From positions 434,001-498,000 of the forward strand of contig JADJPZ010000002.1 of the NCBI GenBank assembly GCA_016713025.1: a stretch of 64,000 nt of DNA, written 5' to 3'. Shown piece by piece: positions 35,638 to 45,449 of the stretch. The notes below the pieces were generated by a model. It was not told the origin of the DNA and searched no databases. It worked only from the letters and a program-made list of their open reading frames with translations. The position numbers and the translations under genes were made by a program. Numbering within the stretch: the stretch's first letter is position 1; each line of letters opens with the position of its first letter. The stretch is from Saprospiraceae bacterium. GTDB taxonomy: Bacteria; Bacteroidota; Bacteroidia; Chitinophagales; Saprospiraceae.

Positions 35638-36540
35638 ATGATTGACTTTCAGTTATCATCGCCCATTGAATTTTATCCATACAAAAAGCCTGAAAATGCC
35701 ATATTCAGCATCCTGATACCATCATGGAAAAATGACGCACACCTGAAATTAGTGATCGATAGTATTTGTAAAAACAGTACTTATACTCATCAGATATGTG
35801 TCCACCTAAATGAAGGAAATACATTGAGCAAGGAATATCTGGATCAACTCAACATATCGCACTCTCTGAGTCATGAAAATGTAGGAGTTTGTTTTGGTTT
35901 TAACGCTGCTGCCGGTTTTGCTGAGTGTGATTATATTGTCCTGATAGATGATGACATGTACGTGACCCCGGAATGGGACAAATGGCTCTATGATGAAGTA
36001 AAAAAACAGACAAATCCTTATTGGTGCATCAGTGGATCGATGATGGAAAGGACAGGACGGGAAAACCAAGCTGTTATCCTATGCAAAAACTATGGAGCCA
36101 ACCCGGCAGAATTTGATGAAAAGGGCCTTTTGGAAGAATATCGGACTTATCAGCATCAGGATTGGTCAGGATCATTATGGTATCCGCTTGTGCTGGACAA
36201 AAGGATTTGGACACTGATAGGCGGATTGAGTACAGAGTTTTCTCCCGGTATGTATAGCGACCCTGATTTTATGATGAAACTCTGGCAGGCTGGTGTTAGG
36301 CATTTCAAAGGTATTGAAAAAAGCAGGGTATACCATTTTATGTCCAAGTCTACTTCAAGAATTGTAAAAAATGACGGGAGAAAACAGTTTTTATCAAAAT
36401 GGAAAATTTCCAATTCGGTTTTTTCTAAATATTTTCTCAGGCTTGGAGAAAAGTACAAAGGTGATATTTCACAACCTGACTTGTCGGGCGTTAGGTTGAA
36501 ATTAAAAATTGATAATCTTAAACGGAAATTCAATTTTTAA
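35638..36540 (+). CDS. Family 2 glycosyltransferase
   Basis: 300 residues, soluble, probably at the inner face of the membrane. ILIPSWKND opens the nucleotide-binding half; the metal-binding motif is LIDDDMYVTPEWD near residue 100; GMYSDPDFMMKLW near 205 fits the acceptor part. Donor and acceptor are unknown. It shares an overlapping divergent promoter with a sugar aminotransferase, which suggests a common role in a surface glycan (inference). Confidence 0.83.
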   Translation: MIDFQLSSPIEFYPYKKPENAIFSILIPSWKNDAHLKLVIDSICKNSTYTHQICVHLNEGNTLSKEYLDQLNISHSLSHENVGVCFGFNAAAGFAECDYIVLIDDDMYVTPEWDKWLYDEVKKQTNPYWCISGSMMERTGRENQAVILCKNYGANPAEFDEKGLLEEYRTYQHQDWSGSLWYPLVLDKRIWTLIGGLSTEFSPGMYSDPDFMMKLWQAGVRHFKGIEKSRVYHFMSKSTSRIVKNDGRKQFLSKWKISNSVFSKYFLRLGEKYKGDISQPDLSGVRLKLKIDNLKRKFNF

Positions 36541-36609
36541 GCCAGATATTAGCGGTCATTGCTACTTTTGACCTTCATTAACATACTGAATTTAAATATT
36601 TGGGTACAA

Positions 36610-38100
36610 TTAAAAGGTTATTTTTTCTCCTATCTTTTTTATTTTATAATTTAGTGCGGCAACTGTCAGGGTCATAAATGGGCTTATCCAGTTAAATATG
36701 GCATACACAAAATAATCCATCGTAGGTACTCCTAAGACACCGGCATTGTACGCCCCGCAGGTATTCCAGGGGATCAAAGCTGAAGTTACTGTTCCTGAGT
36801 CCTCAAGTGTTCTACTCAGGTTGGCAGGATGTAATCCTTTATCTTCAAATGCCTTTTTATACATTTTCCCCGGAATTACTATGGCAAGATATTGATCTGA
36901 AGCGGTTACATTGATCGCTAAACATGACAAAACCGTGCTGGCAAAAAGACCGAAAACTGTATGAAACATATTGAGAAGAGCTTGACTGATCCTTGCAAGA
37001 GCACCAATGGCGTCCATCACGCCACCAAATACCATAGCACAAAGAATCAGCCAGATGGTTCCCAACATTCCTTCCATACCTTTTGCGGCAAAAAGATCAT
37101 TGAGCTCCGGATGTGTAGTAGCTACAGAAGTTTTGGTAGTCAGAGCGGTGAGTACACCTTTATAAGCAGTATTAAATGTCAATTGGGTACCTTCTGCCAC
37201 TTTTACAACCAAATCAGGTTGAAATATGATAGCAGCAACTCCACCCAAGAGTGCACCGGCCAATAACGCAATCAATGGTTCCGTCTTTTTCATAATCATA
37301 AATATGACAAAAGCTGGAATCAAAAATAACCACGGTGAAACTTTAAATGAAGCATCTATCGCCCCCAATTTGTCCGAAATATCTGCAGTACCTGACACAT
37401 TAATGTTGAATCCAATGACTAAAAAAATCATTAATGTAATCACATACGATGGGATAGTAGTAACTGTCATATGTTTGATATGGTCAAAAAGTGTTGCCCC
37501 AGCCATAGCGGCTGCCAGATTGGTAGTATCGGAAAGAGGTGATAACTTATCCCCGAAGTATGCACCACTGATGACAGCGCCCGCTGTCATTCCGGGGTCT
37601 ATACCCATGGAGCTTCCTATACCAATGAGCGCTATACCTACAGTAGCTGAAGTAGACCAGGAACTGCCAGTAGCTATCGAAACCACAGAGCATATCATCA
37701 ATGAAGCTACTAAAAATATAGTTGGTGTCAACAACTGAAGGCCATAGTATATCATAGTCGGAATGATACCACTTAGCAGCCATGTACCTGACAATGCACC
37801 CACCATCAGCAAGATCAGGATGGCACCCGTTGTGGATTTTACATTGTGTGCTACTTCTTCCAGCATCTGTTTATATGTCACCCGATTTCTGAATCCGACT
37901 ATAGCTGCAACTGCGGCACCAATAATTAAAATAAATTGATTTGATCCACCTAAAGCACTGTCACCAAAAATAAAAATATTGTACGCCAACATTCCAACTA
38001 AAATCAAGACAGGAAATAAGGCTTCGTAGATACTTAATTCCTTATTTTCGATGATAGTTTCTTGTTCCGGTAACTCTGGTTTGATTTCTTCGCTTTGCAT
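36610..38100 (-). CDS. nhaC: Na+/H+ antiporter NhaC family
   Basis: 496 residues with about 12 membrane helices. Family features: SIATGSSWSTSATVGIALIGIG near 145-165, GAVISGAYFGDKLSPLSDTTNLAAA with the conserved aspartates, and the C-terminal ALIPWNTCGAYNAG motif. It exports Na+ in exchange for H+. Convergent with the GT2 gene and divergent from the RND operon. A frame-shifted reading of the same region is a shadow. Confidence 0.9.
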   Translation of the reverse strand: MQSEEIKPELPEQETIIENKELSIYEALFPVLILVGMLAYNIFIFGDSALGGSNQFILIIGAAVAAIVGFRNRVTYKQMLEEVAHNVKSTTGAILILLMVGALSGTWLLSGIIPTMIYYGLQLLTPTIFLVASLMICSVVSIATGSSWSTSATVGIALIGIGSSMGIDPGMTAGAVISGAYFGDKLSPLSDTTNLAAAMAGATLFDHIKHMTVTTIPSYVITLMIFLVIGFNINVSGTADISDKLGAIDASFKVSPWLFLIPAFVIFMIMKKTEPLIALLAGALLGGVAAIIFQPDLVVKVAEGTQLTFNTAYKGVLTALTTKTSVATTHPELNDLFAAKGMEGMLGTIWLILCAMVFGGVMDAIGALARISQALLNMFHTVFGLFASTVLSCLAINVTASDQYLAIVIPGKMYKKAFEDKGLHPANLSRTLEDSGTVTSALIPWNTCGAYNAGVLGVPTMDYFVYAIFNWISPFMTLTVAALNYKIKKIGEKITF

Positions 38101-38272
38101 CGGAGTATATTTTAATTACTTTTTTTTTATAAAATCTTTCTGAAAATTGAACGCAATTTAATCCAATTATTTATTATGAATATAAATTAACATCATTTTC
38201 AAATATTTTAGCAAAAATTTGAACAAACGTCTTTAAAGTGCTATTGATAAAAGTTTACTAAATTGATACTCA

Positions 38273-39328
38273 ATGCGACCCATCTATGCAAGTATAATCC
38301 TGATGCTTTTTATGCTCTCCTGTAAAAATGAAGATAAAAAATCAAAGGAAAAAAAACCAGGGGATTCGAAGGAACAAAAGGCAATGGTCGTCAGCGGTAT
38401 TATCGCACGGGATCAAATGACAACCGGTTCTTTTTCTACTACCGGTACGATATTGGCCAATGAAGAAGTAGAAGTGAAAAGTGAAATTTCCGGTAAAGTC
38501 ACCGGTATATATTTCAAAGAAGGAAATCCTGTGAGCAAAGGTCAATTATTGGTAAAATTGGATGATGATGATATTCAGGCTCAATTGAATAAACTGAAAA
38601 TCGAAATTAAGCTGGCTCAGGACAAAGAAAACAGAGCTAAACAATTATTAGCAGCTTCTGCAGCCAGTAAAGAAGAGTATGAATCTGCCGAAGGAAACGT
38701 AAATCTACTTAAGGCAAATGAACAAATTCTTAAAACAAATCTTGCTAAAACCAGAATCACAGCTCCTTTTTCAGGTATCATTGGATTAAAAAACATCAGT
38801 CCCGGTGCCATTATCTCTCCTTCCAATATTGTTGCTACAATCCAAAATACACAACCTCTCAAGTTGGAATTTTCTATCCCGGAAAAATACAACCATCTAC
38901 TGAATACAGGGAAAATTGTAGATTTTACCACAGGAGGAAGTACCATAATACACAAGGCATCGGTGTATGCAAAAGAACCTAAAATCGATGAAGTAACCAG
39001 GACCACAAAAGTGCGTGCAACATTTGCAAATCCGGGAGGAAAATTGTTTCCGGGAGCTTTTGCAGAAATAACCATCTCTGTTGGCGAGAAGAGTATGGTA
39101 CGAATGATCCCGTCAATCGCTTATATTCCTGATATCAATGGAGCAAAGGTATTTGTCAAGAAGAATGGTGTAGCCACGAGCGTAAATATTAAAGCCGGAT
39201 TAAGAACAGAAAAAGAAATTCAGATATTAGAAGGAATTGAAGACGGTGATACGGTCATCACTTCCGGAATTCTACAGCTTAAGCCTAACACACCTGTAGA
39301 AGTAAACATCATTAATCAGGCACAATAA
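38273..39328 (+). CDS. RND efflux periplasmic adaptor (membrane fusion protein)
   Basis: 351 residues. The N-terminus is a lipoprotein signal ending at Cys17 (LMLFMLSC), followed by a lysine-rich linker and the biotinyl-lipoyl and beta-barrel domains: VKSEISGKVTGIYFKEGNPVSKGQLL, a short helical hairpin (residues 105-160), TRITAPFSGIIG and a C-terminal RMIPSIAYIPD segment. It links the inner-membrane pump to the outer-membrane channel. It is the first gene of a three-gene operon, 4 bases before the pump gene. Confidence 0.92.
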   Translation: MRPIYASIILMLFMLSCKNEDKKSKEKKPGDSKEQKAMVVSGIIARDQMTTGSFSTTGTILANEEVEVKSEISGKVTGIYFKEGNPVSKGQLLVKLDDDDIQAQLNKLKIEIKLAQDKENRAKQLLAASAASKEEYESAEGNVNLLKANEQILKTNLAKTRITAPFSGIIGLKNISPGAIISPSNIVATIQNTQPLKLEFSIPEKYNHLLNTGKIVDFTTGGSTIIHKASVYAKEPKIDEVTRTTKVRATFANPGGKLFPGAFAEITISVGEKSMVRMIPSIAYIPDINGAKVFVKKNGVATSVNIKAGLRTEKEIQILEGIEDGDTVITSGILQLKPNTPVEVNIINQAQ

Positions 39329-39332
39329 TATC

Positions 39333-42300
39333 ATGAGTTTATCAGAAGTTAGTATAAAGAGGCCTGTTTTAGCCACTGTGATGTCAGTAATCCTTGTATT
39401 ATTTGGCATCATAGGGTTCACATATCTTGGAGTGAGAGACTATCCGAGTGTCGACCCTCCAGTCATCTCCGTAAGCACATCCTATACGGGTGCCAACTCC
39501 GAGGTAATCATATCACAAATCACAGAGCCACTCGAAGAGTCAATCAATGGTATAGACGGAGTAAAAACCATCACATCAACCAGTAGCGACGGCAGAAGCA
39601 ATATTTCGGTAGAATTTGATCTTGATGTGGATCTGGAGACAGCAGCCAATGATGTCAGAGACCGTGTATCCCGGGCACAAAGAAACCTGCCTCCTGATGC
39701 CAACCCACCTATAGTCAGTAAAGCCGATGCCAACTCCAATCCCATCATATCTCTGACTGTCCAGAGTAAACAAAGATCCATGCTGGAAATTTCCGAAATT
39801 GGAAATAACCTTTTTAAGGAACGGTTTCAGACTATACCCGGTGTGAGCGGTGTCACTATTTGGGGAGAAAAGCGTTACTCCATGAAGCTCATCATGGATC
39901 CTCACAAAATGACGGCTCTGAGCGTCTCTCCGGTAGATATCAGAAATGCCCTGACTGCTGCCAATGTGGAATTGCCTTCAGGTAGACTCGAAGGTGACAA
40001 TACTGAGCTGACCATCAGAACTGTAGGACGAATAGAATCCGAAGAACAGTTTAATGACCTCATCATCCGAGAGACCAATGGCACAATCATACGTTTTAAG
40101 GATGTGGGAGTGGCAGAATTAAGACCTGAAAACGAAAGGTCAATTCTGCGAGGAAATGGTGGTATTCCGATGATCGGTGTAGCTGTCACCCCGCTACCCG
40201 GAGCCAACTATATATCTATCGCTGATGAGTTTTACAAAAGACTTGAAGACATCAAAAAAGAAATACCTGCTGATCTTGAGATAGGCTTAGCCTTAGATAC
40301 TACAAAAGGTATAAAAAAAGCGATTCTTGAAGTACAGGAGACGATATTGATTGCTTTTGGTCTGGTAGTATTAGTCATATTTTTATTTTTAAGAAACTGG
40401 AGATCTACATTAATTCCCGTTATTGCTATTCCTATATCATTGGTCAGTACATTTTTCATTATGTATCTGGCTGACTTTTCTATCAATATTTTGACACTGC
40501 TGGGCATCGTTTTGGCAACAGGGCTTGTGGTCGATGATGCCATAGTTGTGCTTGAAAACATATATCAGAAGATTGAGCAGGGTATGTCCCCCAGAGAAGC
40601 ATCATTTAAAGGCTCTGAAGAGATATTTTTTGCTATAGTTTCTACTACTGTGACTTTGGTGGCAGTATTTCTGCCCATCATGTTCCTTGAGGGTTTGACA
40701 GGAAGGTTATTCAGGGAGTTTGGTGTTGTAGTAGCAGGTTCGGTATTGATTTCTGCATTTGTATCATTGACACTTACACCTATGATGAGCTCAAGATTGC
40801 TAAGAAAAGGTGATCACGAGCGAGGGCTGTACAAACTTACAGAAGGTTTTTTTACTGGTATGACAAATGCCTATGATAAGTTATTGAAAGTATTTTTCAG
40901 ATTCAGATGGCTATCGGTTATTATTATGGTTCTTTCATCCTGGATGATATATAAACTTGGAGCTGGTTTGCCTACAGAATTAGCTCCTATGGAAGACAAA
41001 GGCCGACTAAGTATCAATGCTACAGCTCCGGAAGGTACATCTTTTGAGTTTATGAACGAGTTTATTTCAAAAATCATAAAAGATGTAGATACACTTCCGG
41101 AAAAAGAGTCCATACTATCTGTCACTGCTCCCGGGTTTGGTGCATCGCAAGCGTCCAATTCAGGTTTTGTAAGAATATCACTGAAGGATGCTGAATTCAG
41201 GAATAGAACACAAATGGAGATTGCTGATGAACTATCCAAAAAGGTGAGAAACTATACGGAAGCAAGGGTTTTTGTCAATCAGGAACAAACCATCGGTGAC
41301 CGCCGAGGTGGCCTGCCTGTTCAGTTTGTCATCATGGCTCCGAATTTTGATATGCTCAAAAAGGCAATTCCACCATTTTTGGAGCAAGCAAGGCAAAATG
41401 AAGCATTTCAGGCCGTGGATATCAATTTAAAATTTAACAAACCTGAACTCAAAATAGACATAGACCGTAACAGGGCTCAATCGCTTGGCGTATCAGTAAT
41501 GGATATAGCTCAAACACTCCAATTGTATTTTGCAGAACAAAGACTTGGGTTTTTCATCAGAGATGGCAAACAATATCAGGTGATCGGTATAGCCAACAAA
41601 GAAAACAGAAATGATCCATCGGATTTAAAATCAATCTATGTGCGCACTAAAAATGGCCAAATGGTTCAGCTGGACAATTTTATCACGATGACAGAGCAGA
41701 GTAACCCACCACAGCTATATCGTTTCAATAGATATGTTTCTGCTACCATTTCAGCCGGCACTGCCCCGGGAGTCTCATTAGGTCAGGGTATCGAAGAAAT
41801 GAGAAAAATAGCCGGAGAAGTATTGGATGACAACTATTCGACGGACCTTTCAGGCCCGTCCAAAGAGTTTGCAGAGAGTTCATCTACCCTATTATTTGCA
41901 TTTCTTTTGGCTCTTGTTCTTGTATATTTGATTTTGGCTGCTCAGTTTGAAAGTTACATTGATCCGCTTATCATCATGTTTACCGTTCCTCTGGCGTTGG
42001 CCGGAGCAGTGTTGGCTTTGTGGTATACCGAATCCACATTGAATATCTTCAGTCAGATAGGTATCATCGTCCTTGTAGGTATTGTGACTAAAAATGGTAT
42101 CCTCATAGTAGAATTTGCCAATCAACGAAGAGAAGATGGCCTGAGTCTGCATGAAGCAGTCAGAGAAGCCGCTGTATCAAGATTGCGACCCATACTTATG
42201 ACCAGTCTCGCTACCATGCTGGGAGCATTGCCCATAGCTCTTGCTCTTGGCGCAGCATCTATTTCAAGGGTATCTATGGGTATAGCCATCATAGGAGGCC

Positions 42301-42398
42301 TGATGTTTTCACTTATATTAACACTTTTTGTAATTCCGGCATTATACACTTATCTGTCAAGGACCAAAAATTATCATTCAGATGAAGCAGCACATTAA
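39333..42398 (+). CDS. RND family efflux pump (AcrB/MexB/MdtC-like HAE1 transporter)
   Basis: 1021 residues, 12 membrane helices and two large periplasmic loops. Typical parts: SIKRPVLATVMSVILVLFG at the start, ATGLVVDDAIVVLEN in helix 4 with the paired aspartates needed for proton flow, and GIVTKNGILIVEFAN in helix 10. It exports hydrophobic or amphiphilic compounds using the proton gradient. The next gene, the TolC-type channel, starts 17 bases before this gene ends. Confidence 0.94.
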   Translation: MSLSEVSIKRPVLATVMSVILVLFGIIGFTYLGVRDYPSVDPPVISVSTSYTGANSEVIISQITEPLEESINGIDGVKTITSTSSDGRSNISVEFDLDVDLETAANDVRDRVSRAQRNLPPDANPPIVSKADANSNPIISLTVQSKQRSMLEISEIGNNLFKERFQTIPGVSGVTIWGEKRYSMKLIMDPHKMTALSVSPVDIRNALTAANVELPSGRLEGDNTELTIRTVGRIESEEQFNDLIIRETNGTIIRFKDVGVAELRPENERSILRGNGGIPMIGVAVTPLPGANYISIADEFYKRLEDIKKEIPADLEIGLALDTTKGIKKAILEVQETILIAFGLVVLVIFLFLRNWRSTLIPVIAIPISLVSTFFIMYLADFSINILTLLGIVLATGLVVDDAIVVLENIYQKIEQGMSPREASFKGSEEIFFAIVSTTVTLVAVFLPIMFLEGLTGRLFREFGVVVAGSVLISAFVSLTLTPMMSSRLLRKGDHERGLYKLTEGFFTGMTNAYDKLLKVFFRFRWLSVIIMVLSSWMIYKLGAGLPTELAPMEDKGRLSINATAPEGTSFEFMNEFISKIIKDVDTLPEKESILSVTAPGFGASQASNSGFVRISLKDAEFRNRTQMEIADELSKKVRNYTEARVFVNQEQTIGDRRGGLPVQFVIMAPNFDMLKKAIPPFLEQARQNEAFQAVDINLKFNKPELKIDIDRNRAQSLGVSVMDIAQTLQLYFAEQRLGFFIRDGKQYQVIGIANKENRNDPSDLKSIYVRTKNGQMVQLDNFITMTEQSNPPQLYRFNRYVSATISAGTAPGVSLGQGIEEMRKIAGEVLDDNYSTDLSGPSKEFAESSSTLLFAFLLALVLVYLILAAQFESYIDPLIIMFTVPLALAGAVLALWYTESTLNIFSQIGIIVLVGIVTKNGILIVEFANQRREDGLSLHEAVREAAVSRLRPILMTSLATMLGALPIALALGAASISRVSMGIAIIGGLMFSLILTLFVIPALYTYLSRTKNYHSDEAAH

Positions 42399-43689
42399 TA
42401 TAATCATAGTCCTTTTGTTATTTAGTAACAATGGTATCACTCAGCAAATGTTATCACTTGAAGATGCTATAAGTATTGCTATCCAGAATAACTACAACGT
42501 TCAGATAGCCAGAAATGCTGCACTTATTGACAAGACCAACAATACTCGCGGCAATGCAGGCATGCTCCCGCAAGTCAATTTAAATTTTGGAAACAACAAT
42601 AATATCAACAATACAAGACAACAATTTTTCAGCGGTGATGAACGCACCGGAAACAATGTCAACACGACCAATTTAAATGCCAATCTTCAGCTTGCATGGA
42701 CCGTATTTGATGGTATGCGCATGTTTGCAAGTAGGGAAAGACTCAGAGAAATAGAAAGTGCAGGACAGCTGAACACCATGATCCAAATGGAAAATACCAT
42801 CTATCAGGTGATGAGTGCTTATTACAATATCATCCAACATAAAAAAAGGATCAGTACCATCGGAAAAGCCATTGAATTATCTCTCGAACGAAGATCACTT
42901 GCAGCACTGAAAAGAGAATTAGGTTCATCGTCATCTTTACCTGTACTGCAGGCAGATGTTGACATCAATGCAGATAGCGCAGCGTTGATAAGACAAAACT
43001 TAGTCCTGAAAAACACCAAAATATTGCTTAATGAACTCCTCGGCAGAAGTCCTGATACCGAATTTGAAATCAATGACTATATAGAACCTGCTTCATTGCC
43101 GGATTACCAGGATATGTTATCAAAAGCTGAAACAAATAATAAATGGCTGCAGATGACAGATAAAAATATCAAAATATCAGAAATCAATATCAAACAATGG
43201 CAAGCCAACAAGCTTCCTTCCGTTGATGTCAATCTGGGGTACAATTTTACCAGGTTCAGCGCAGAGATAGGTGTCCTTAAGTTTAATCAAAATCTTGGAT
43301 TTTCTTACGGTCTGACCGGAAGGTGGAACATTTTTAACGGCTTTAATAACAAGAGGGAAATACAAGTGGCCAAACTGAATCTGGAGTCCGGCAAACTCAA
43401 CAAAGAACAATCCCGTCTGAGTATACATACAGATTTGTTTACTTTTTATACCAACTACCTAGCTGCAATGGAGATGTCAGAAATAGAAAAGCGGAATATC
43501 AGCATAGCAAAGGAAAATCTCAACATTACTTCTGAAAAAATGCGTATAGGTACCATACAATCCTTAGAGTTAAGGCAAGCTCAGTTAAATCTTGTTGATG
43601 CTGAATTCAGAAAAATAATGGCAGAATTTGATGCTCAGATGGCTATCCTTGAAATAAAAAGGCTGACTGGTGAGCTGATAAAAAACTGA
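42382..43689 (+). CDS. TolC family outer-membrane efflux channel
   Basis: 435 residues. After a signal peptide (HINIIIVLLLFSNNGITQ) there are two outer-membrane-efflux repeats of long helices: LSLEDAISIAIQNNYNVQIARN and a second copy near 235-420 ending in LRQAQLNLVDAE. It forms the outer-membrane exit duct of the RND system encoded upstream. The 17-base overlap with the pump gene implies translational coupling; a strong terminator follows 36 bases after the stop. Confidence 0.92.
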   Translation: MKQHINIIIVLLLFSNNGITQQMLSLEDAISIAIQNNYNVQIARNAALIDKTNNTRGNAGMLPQVNLNFGNNNNINNTRQQFFSGDERTGNNVNTTNLNANLQLAWTVFDGMRMFASRERLREIESAGQLNTMIQMENTIYQVMSAYYNIIQHKKRISTIGKAIELSLERRSLAALKRELGSSSSLPVLQADVDINADSAALIRQNLVLKNTKILLNELLGRSPDTEFEINDYIEPASLPDYQDMLSKAETNNKWLQMTDKNIKISEINIKQWQANKLPSVDVNLGYNFTRFSAEIGVLKFNQNLGFSYGLTGRWNIFNGFNNKREIQVAKLNLESGKLNKEQSRLSIHTDLFTFYTNYLAAMEMSEIEKRNISIAKENLNITSEKMRIGTIQSLELRQAQLNLVDAEFRKIMAEFDAQMAILEIKRLTGELIKN

Positions 43690-43723
43690 TTTGAGAAACA
43701 GTTCAACTTAAAGAAAATAAAAA

Positions 43724-43760
43724 CGGGAAGTTTGAATCGATCAATACTTCCCTTTTTTTT
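43724..43760 (+). terminator. Terminator between the RND operon and tRNA-Phe
   Basis: GGGAAGT (43725-43731) pairs with ACTTCCC (43746-43752), followed by eight T residues on the plus strand. On the minus strand the same stem is followed by GTTTTTATTTT, so it can end both the RND operon and the tRNA transcript. Confidence 0.75.
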
Positions 43761-43761
43761 G

Positions 43762-43834
<73 letters not shown>

Positions 43835-43868
43835 TTAGAATATATTTTAACTTTTTCTAAAAGCGTCG

Positions 43869-43898
43869 CAAAAGTACGCTCTTTTTTGATAAATCAAA
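43869..43898 (-). promoter_or_regulatory. Promoter of tRNA-Phe
   Basis: On the minus strand TTTG (43898-43895), 18 bases, TACTTTTG (43876-43869), a full match to the local consensus. It lies 34 bases upstream of the tRNA 5' end. Confidence 0.6.
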
Positions 43899-43975
43899 AT
43901 AGTAATCAACTTATTTTTGAAATTTTATCCTGAGGTTACTAAATGTACACGACTTATTCCCTAAAAAATATTGTG

Positions 43976-43983
43976 TACCTTTG
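43976..43983 (+). promoter_or_regulatory. -7 element of the polysaccharide flippase gene
   Basis: TACCTTTG matches TAnnTTTG. Transcription would start near 43987, only about three bases before GTG 43990, so the message would be nearly leaderless. No clear -33 element. Confidence 0.4.
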
Positions 43984-43989
43984 TCCTCT

Positions 43990-45429
43990 GTGAAAAGAGA
44001 GTTTCTTATCAATATTGTCTTACTTTTTGTCATCAATCTGATGATAAAACCTATCTATATTTTTGGTATAGAAGCCAAAGTACAGGACTTGGTTGGTATC
44101 CAATCTTATGGACTCTATTTTTTTTATTTTAATTTTATATTCTTGTTTCAGTTTGTCAATGATCCTGGATTACAAAGCTGGAATGCACAGTATATACCAA
44201 AAAACAGATCTGAAATTCAAAGTCTCTTACCCGAAATCTTTCAGGCCAAAGTACTCCTGAGTCTGACATTTCTTTTCATGGTCAATCTAATTTCTTACTT
44301 TTTGGGTTACATAGATGGCGAGATGATCTTTTATATTTCGCTAAGCTTTGTGCTAAGTTCCTTTTTTATGATTTTGCGTGGAATGATTGCCGGATTGGGT
44401 TTTTACAGGACGGATAGTCTGATATCAGCTTTAGATAAACTTTTGATGATCATCATTTTGGGCTATCTTTTATATTTTACACCGCTACAATCGGGGTTTG
44501 ATATTCTATGGTTTGTCAAGATACAGTGTATTGTTTTTGCTATAGTAAGTATCTTTGCTATGATGATACTCTTTTCCAAATCGCCATTGAGATTCAGACT
44601 TTTAAGTTATGAAAGGTGGTTGCTTTTACTTCGGTCAGGCGCACCTTATGTACTCATCATGATTTTTATGACCGCTTACAACAAGTTGGATGGTGTCATG
44701 CTCGGCTGGTTACTGGATGACAATAAATATCAGGCAGGAATATATGCAGCAGCTTACAGGTTTTATGAAGCTGCAAATATGAGTGGATATTTGTTTGCTT
44801 CCCTATTATTGCCGATGTATGCATCAAATATAGATCAAAAACCTATACTCACTGAACTCATTGGTAAGGGCACAAAACTTACTTGCATCATATCATTTAT
44901 GCTTTTGGGTATTATATTTTTTTATGGTGAAAGGATCTTACAGTTCCTATACTCTGCATATCATCCGGACCTGTATACTACGCTCCAAGTAATAATGTTG
45001 GCCTATTGTCTGGTAGCAGTTTCTTATATTTTTGGGACATATATTGCAGCCACCGCCAAAGTGAAAAATTTGAATATTGTATTTGCTGCAGGACTGATAG
45101 TAAATATCTTATTGTGTCTGATATTAATCCCCGAATATGGTGCTTCAGGTGCCGCCTGGAGTACGCTTTTAACCCAGTTTTTTGTAATGGTGGGCCAGAT
45201 ATATCTAGTAAATAATCTGATCAGCCTATCTTTTCTGAAAAAGGATGTAAAGCTTATCCTTTTTTATGGTATTGCTGTAATTGTGGTATTCTGGGTAGTT
45301 GCCAAAATATCTGGTGGCTCATGGCTTCTAAATCTTGGATTAAGTATATTAATTTGTGTACTTTTGTCGTTTATTTTCAAAATTTTGGATAAAAAGGAAA
45401 TCCTGATGATTTTCAAAGGTAATCAGTAA
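43990..45429 (+). CDS. Polysaccharide flippase (Wzx-like, MOP superfamily)
   Basis: 479 residues from GTG 43990, with about 12-14 membrane helices (INIVLLFVINLMIKP at the start; YGLYFFYFNFIFLFQF; GASGAAWSTLLTQFF near 400). It moves lipid-linked sugar units across the inner membrane. A longer frame from TTG 43981 exists but falls in the -7 element, so GTG 43990 is preferred; an ATG at 44041 would lose the first helix. It opens a three-gene run with a chain-length regulator and an O-antigen ligase/polymerase. Confidence 0.85.
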   Translation: MKREFLINIVLLFVINLMIKPIYIFGIEAKVQDLVGIQSYGLYFFYFNFIFLFQFVNDPGLQSWNAQYIPKNRSEIQSLLPEIFQAKVLLSLTFLFMVNLISYFLGYIDGEMIFYISLSFVLSSFFMILRGMIAGLGFYRTDSLISALDKLLMIIILGYLLYFTPLQSGFDILWFVKIQCIVFAIVSIFAMMILFSKSPLRFRLLSYERWLLLLRSGAPYVLIMIFMTAYNKLDGVMLGWLLDDNKYQAGIYAAAYRFYEAANMSGYLFASLLLPMYASNIDQKPILTELIGKGTKLTCIISFMLLGIIFFYGERILQFLYSAYHPDLYTTLQVIMLAYCLVAVSYIFGTYIAATAKVKNLNIVFAAGLIVNILLCLILIPEYGASGAAWSTLLTQFFVMVGQIYLVNNLISLSFLKKDVKLILFYGIAVIVVFWVVAKISGGSWLLNLGLSILICVLLSFIFKILDKKEILMIFKGNQ

Positions 45430-45449
45430 GCCTTTTTTACAGCAGATAT

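Noticed and set aside
36561..36568. TACTTTTG, a good -7 match on the plus strand
   Set aside because: It lies between the ends of two convergent genes; transcription would run antisense into nhaC and no -33 element or product is seen.
36857..37783. Open frames on both strands within nhaC
   Set aside because: They are shadows of the NhaC membrane protein; the NhaC motifs are in the long minus-strand frame.
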